A DNA stretch of 8,329 bases from JACNKV01 sp964388155 (GTDB lineage Bacteria; Fidelibacterota; Marinisomatia; Marinisomatales; JACNKV01): the NCBI GenBank assembly GCA_964388155.1, contig CAYLYH010000058.1, positions 1 to 8,329 of the forward strand, read 5' to 3'. Position numbers and translations under genes: made by a program. This document shows, piece by piece, positions 5,927-8,329 of this stretch; within the stretch, counting starts at the first letter, position 1; each line of letters starts with the position of its first letter. The notes beneath the pieces were generated by a model. That model made no database searches. It saw only the letters and a program-made list of their open reading frames with translations, and had not been told where the DNA came from.

Positions 5927-7091
5927 AATACTTCGACAAAGACGAGATCTTTACATTTACTTCAAACTCCGGGAATGTGTTTTTTACGGAATTTTCTAAC
6001 CGTTTACAGCAGTCAATCTTTTCGCTTTTTGTCGTCTCCAGACGCGTATTAACACCAAATAAAATGACATGGTGTTTTTCGGTATCAACAATGCGGATAT
6101 CATGAAAACCTATAATATGTTCTTCATTAGACCAATTCTCTTCTAAATAGGATTGTACTTGTTTTACCAACGGGTTGTTAGGCTGAACAGGGTCCATATG
6201 CACAGTTGGTTCAGCCCCTGTTTTCTTGTGAATGATTTCTTCGGCATCTTCGGCAATATCGTGTGCTTTGGCAGGGGATTCATCCGCATCAATTTCAATG
6301 TGCAAACTGATGAACTTATCATGACCATAGCTGTGAACGGTGATATCGTGTACACCAAGCACCCCGTCGATCGGCATCACTAAATTACGAATTTCATCTA
6401 TTTCTTCCTCAGTCGGAGGAGCACCAATCAGATCGTCCACAGATTCTTTAGCAATCTCAAACCCTGTCCAGATTATGAACAGCGATACTCCAAAGCCCAT
6501 CCAGCCGTCAAGAGCATGATATCCGAATTTCCCGGCAACCATGGCAATTACGACCAAAACGGATGAGATTGCATCAACTCGATGATGCCAGGCATCGGCA
6601 TGGAGAGTCCCGGAGGCAATTAAGGAAGATAAAAACTCCGCATATCGTGCAGTGACTTCCTTGATAAAAATGGTAAGAAAAATAACTGCGATCATCCACC
6701 ATTGCGGATTCACCGGTTCGGGATTCAATATCCGATGGACAGAAGATTCGATAAATTCAATTCCGGTAACGATAAGTAAAATAGCAATAATGAGTGTGGC
6801 AATATATTCCATTCTCCCATGTCCGTAAGGATGCTCTGCATCCGCCGGTTTTTCGGCTTCATGAAATCCCCAAATCACCACACCGGATGAAATCACGTCA
6901 GACAGTGTGTGCACCGCATCGGCAATAACGCTGACGGAACGGGTGATTAATCCAATGGTAAATTTGATAATAAATAAAACAAGATTCACTGCGACGGAAA
7001 CCCATCCCTGAAACTTGCCGATTTGTGTGCGGTAGGATTGGGATGATTCTCTCAAATTTGGAACAAATTTTTTCGTTATTAATTCAAACAT
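5925..7091 (-). CDS. Cation diffusion facilitator (Zn-type) with duplicated cytoplasmic dimerisation domain
   Basis: CDF proteins are dimeric inner-membrane antiporters that export Zn, Co, Cd or other divalent metals in exchange for protons. This one has about six membrane segments (residues 28-215). The intramembrane metal site is His-x3-Asp in TM2 (His61 and Asp65, DAVHTLSDVISS) and His-x3-Asp in TM5 (His169 and Asp173, HADAWHHRVDAISS). This HD/HD arrangement is typical of Zn/Co exporters rather than the DD/DD Mn type. The conserved EHPYGHGRMEYIA motif lies at 86-98. The first cytoplasmic dimerisation domain is at about 225-302. At 388 residues the protein is longer than the usual ~300; the extra residues 303-388 repeat the pattern of that domain (VLGVHDITV versus IIGFHDIRI). 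It lies 24 bases downstream of the dehydrogenase gene and may be co-transcribed, though no functional link is evident. Confidence 0.93.
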   Translation of the reverse strand: MFELITKKFVPNLRESSQSYRTQIGKFQGWVSVAVNLVLFIIKFTIGLITRSVSVIADAVHTLSDVISSGVVIWGFHEAEKPADAEHPYGHGRMEYIATLIIAILLIVTGIEFIESSVHRILNPEPVNPQWWMIAVIFLTIFIKEVTARYAEFLSSLIASGTLHADAWHHRVDAISSVLVVIAMVAGKFGYHALDGWMGFGVSLFIIWTGFEIAKESVDDLIGAPPTEEEIDEIRNLVMPIDGVLGVHDITVHSYGHDKFISLHIEIDADESPAKAHDIAEDAEEIIHKKTGAEPTVHMDPVQPNNPLVKQVQSYLEENWSNEEHIIGFHDIRIVDTEKHHVILFGVNTRLETTKSEKIDCCKRLENSVKNTFPEFEVNVKISSLSKY

Positions 7092-7115
7092 TGTTGGTCA
7101 CTTTCGATTGTTAAC

Positions 7116-8273
7116 TCATTTAAATGCTTCTAATCCTGTGATGACTTCCCCTAAAATCAGCGTGTGCATTTCGTGAGTGCCTTCGTACGTGAATACCGAT
7201 TCAAGATTCGCCATGTGCCGCATCAGGGGATTATCATCTGTAATTCCGTTCGCGCCTAATATTCCGCGTGCGGTTCGGGCAACCTTCATCGCCATTGCTA
7301 CATTATTCCTCTTCGCCATGGATACCTGCTGAAACGTCATCATTCCGGTATCTTTCAGACGCCCTAACTGAACTACCAATAGTTGTGCTTTGGTAATATC
7401 TGTCAACATATCAGCAAATTTTTTCTGCGTTAATTGAAACCCTGCAATTGGTTTTCCAAATTGTTTACGGGTTTTTGCGTAATCCAACGCCGTTCGGTAA
7501 CAATTCATGGCGGCACCAATCACGCCCCAGGCAATGCTGTAACGTGCTTGTGTCAAGCAACTCAGTGGTGCGCTTAATCCATTTACCCTTGAAAGACGAT
7601 TTTTTTCAGAGATACGGACATTCTCCAGCACCAGTTCAGAGGTTACTGAAGCCCGTAGGCTCAGCTTTCCGTGCATCTCCGGCGCTGAAAATCCAGGCGC
7701 ACCTTTTTCAACCAAAAATCCCTGAACGACTCCGTTCTCGTCTTTTGCCCAAACAACTGCAACATCGGCAATACTACCGTTAGTTATCCACATTTTTGCT
7801 CCGTTCAAAATCCAGTCACGACCATCGCGTTTTGCAGTTGTTTTCATTCCGCCGGGGTCAGACCCATGTTCAGGTTCCGTCAGCCCGAAGCACCCAATCG
7901 CTTCACCGGAAGCAAGACGTGGAAGCCACGTCTTTTTCTGGTCCTCTGAGCCGAATTTGAAAATCGGGTACATCACCAATCCGCCCTGCACGCTGGCAAA
8001 ACTACGTAGACCCGAATCGCCACCTTCAAGTTCCTGCATCAAAAGGCCGTACGCAACATTTGATATTTCACTCCCGCCGTATTTCACCGGAAATGTAGAT
8101 CCAAGAAACCCAAGTTCCCCCAGTTTCGGTATGATTTCTGTCGGGAAAGAGCCATCCCTGAAATGCCGTTGAATAAACGGGGAATATTCAGATTGAACAA
8201 ACTCAGTTGCTGTTTTTTGGATGGCTAATTCTTCTTCTGTTAGAAGCGTGTTTATTTGATAAATATCTCTCAT
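7116..8273 (-). CDS. gcdH: Glutaryl-CoA dehydrogenase-like acyl-CoA dehydrogenase
   Basis: This soluble FAD flavoprotein probably oxidises and decarboxylates glutaryl-CoA to crotonyl-CoA in lysine and tryptophan breakdown, passing electrons to electron-transfer flavoprotein. The 385 residues cover the complete family: N-terminal helical domain (about 10-125), middle beta domain (about 126-220, GCFGLTEPEHGSDPGG and KMWITNGSIAD), and C-terminal helical domain (about 235-380, TRKQFGKPIAGFQLTQ). The catalytic base is Glu364 in YEGTHEMHTLILG. Signatures close to human glutaryl-CoA dehydrogenase include DSGLRSFASVQ, where Arg90 and Ser94 correspond to the substrate-carboxylate contacts Arg94 and Ser98, and LSLRAS. 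No other lysine-catabolic or ETF genes lie in the window. The start at 8273 gives the usual N-terminus (INTLLTEEEL), although no Shine-Dalgarno site is visible. Another acyl-CoA dehydrogenase specificity is possible but less likely. Confidence 0.9.
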   Translation of the reverse strand: MRDIYQINTLLTEEELAIQKTATEFVQSEYSPFIQRHFRDGSFPTEIIPKLGELGFLGSTFPVKYGGSEISNVAYGLLMQELEGGDSGLRSFASVQGGLVMYPIFKFGSEDQKKTWLPRLASGEAIGCFGLTEPEHGSDPGGMKTTAKRDGRDWILNGAKMWITNGSIADVAVVWAKDENGVVQGFLVEKGAPGFSAPEMHGKLSLRASVTSELVLENVRISEKNRLSRVNGLSAPLSCLTQARYSIAWGVIGAAMNCYRTALDYAKTRKQFGKPIAGFQLTQKKFADMLTDITKAQLLVVQLGRLKDTGMMTFQQVSMAKRNNVAMAMKVARTARGILGANGITDDNPLMRHMANLESVFTYEGTHEMHTLILGEVITGLEAFK

Positions 8274-8288
8274 ATTATTATTCGGAAC

Positions 8289-8304
8289 ACAGATTGAACA
8301 GATA
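8289..8304. repeat. Short tandem ACAGAT repeat upstream of the dehydrogenase gene
   Basis: ACAGATT (8289-8295) and ACAGATA (8298-8304) are two copies of the same hexamer at nine-base spacing, in the leader region of the minus-strand gene. On the minus strand they read as TATCTGT and AATCTGT. They resemble the short CACAGATT-type intergenic repeats common in many bacterial genomes, but could be chance or a small operator. Confidence 0.25.
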
Positions 8305-8329
8305 AAGAAAAATTTATTTTGCTTTTATC

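Noticed and set aside
7448..7783. Plus-strand open frame of 111 codons
   Set aside because: It is entirely antisense to the well-supported acyl-CoA dehydrogenase and shows no family features.

Overview
The window is a dense, visibly AT-rich stretch of bacterial chromosome (G+C content not counted) with nine coding regions: eight complete and one possible gene tail cut by the left edge. No RNA genes, CRISPR arrays, insertion sequences or phage genes were seen. The taxon cannot be fixed from the sequence. A rhomboid protease with a Bacteroidota-style C-terminal tail, a LysM lipoprotein and a glutaryl-CoA dehydrogenase-like enzyme suggest a Gram-negative member of the FCB group (Bacteroidota, Neomarinimicrobiota, Calditrichota or relatives). 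This is an inference with modest confidence.

Left block, plus strand, about 1-2435: a tightly packed run. A possible upstream gene tail overlaps recO by ATGA. recO overlaps an uncharacterised 285-residue protein by ATGA. The stop of that protein directly abuts the ATG of a rhomboid intramembrane protease. The 285-residue protein looks like a small N-terminal beta-rich domain joined to a permuted papain-like (NlpC/P60, DUF4105-like) cysteine hydrolase domain with visible His and Cys motifs and no signal peptide.

Middle block, plus strand, about 2436-5890: the most interesting part. A MotA-type ion-channel subunit is followed, with overlapping genes, by two consecutive MotB-like proteins. Each of these has one N-terminal membrane helix and a C-terminal OmpA-like peptidoglycan-binding domain. 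The first carries Ser where MotB has its essential ion-binding Asp; the second keeps the Asp. After a small hairpin comes a separate gene for a lipoprotein with a long low-complexity linker and two LysM domains. Together they could form a proton- or sodium-driven stator with three peptidoglycan-anchored partners. No flagellar, gliding or defence (Zorya) genes are visible, so the driven machine is unknown.

Right block, minus strand, 5925-8273: a glutaryl-CoA dehydrogenase-like acyl-CoA dehydrogenase followed 24 bases later by a cation diffusion facilitator of the Zn-type His-Asp/His-Asp class with an apparent second copy of its cytoplasmic dimerisation domain. The two blocks converge on a compact hairpin with an A-tract and a T-tract that should terminate transcription in both directions.
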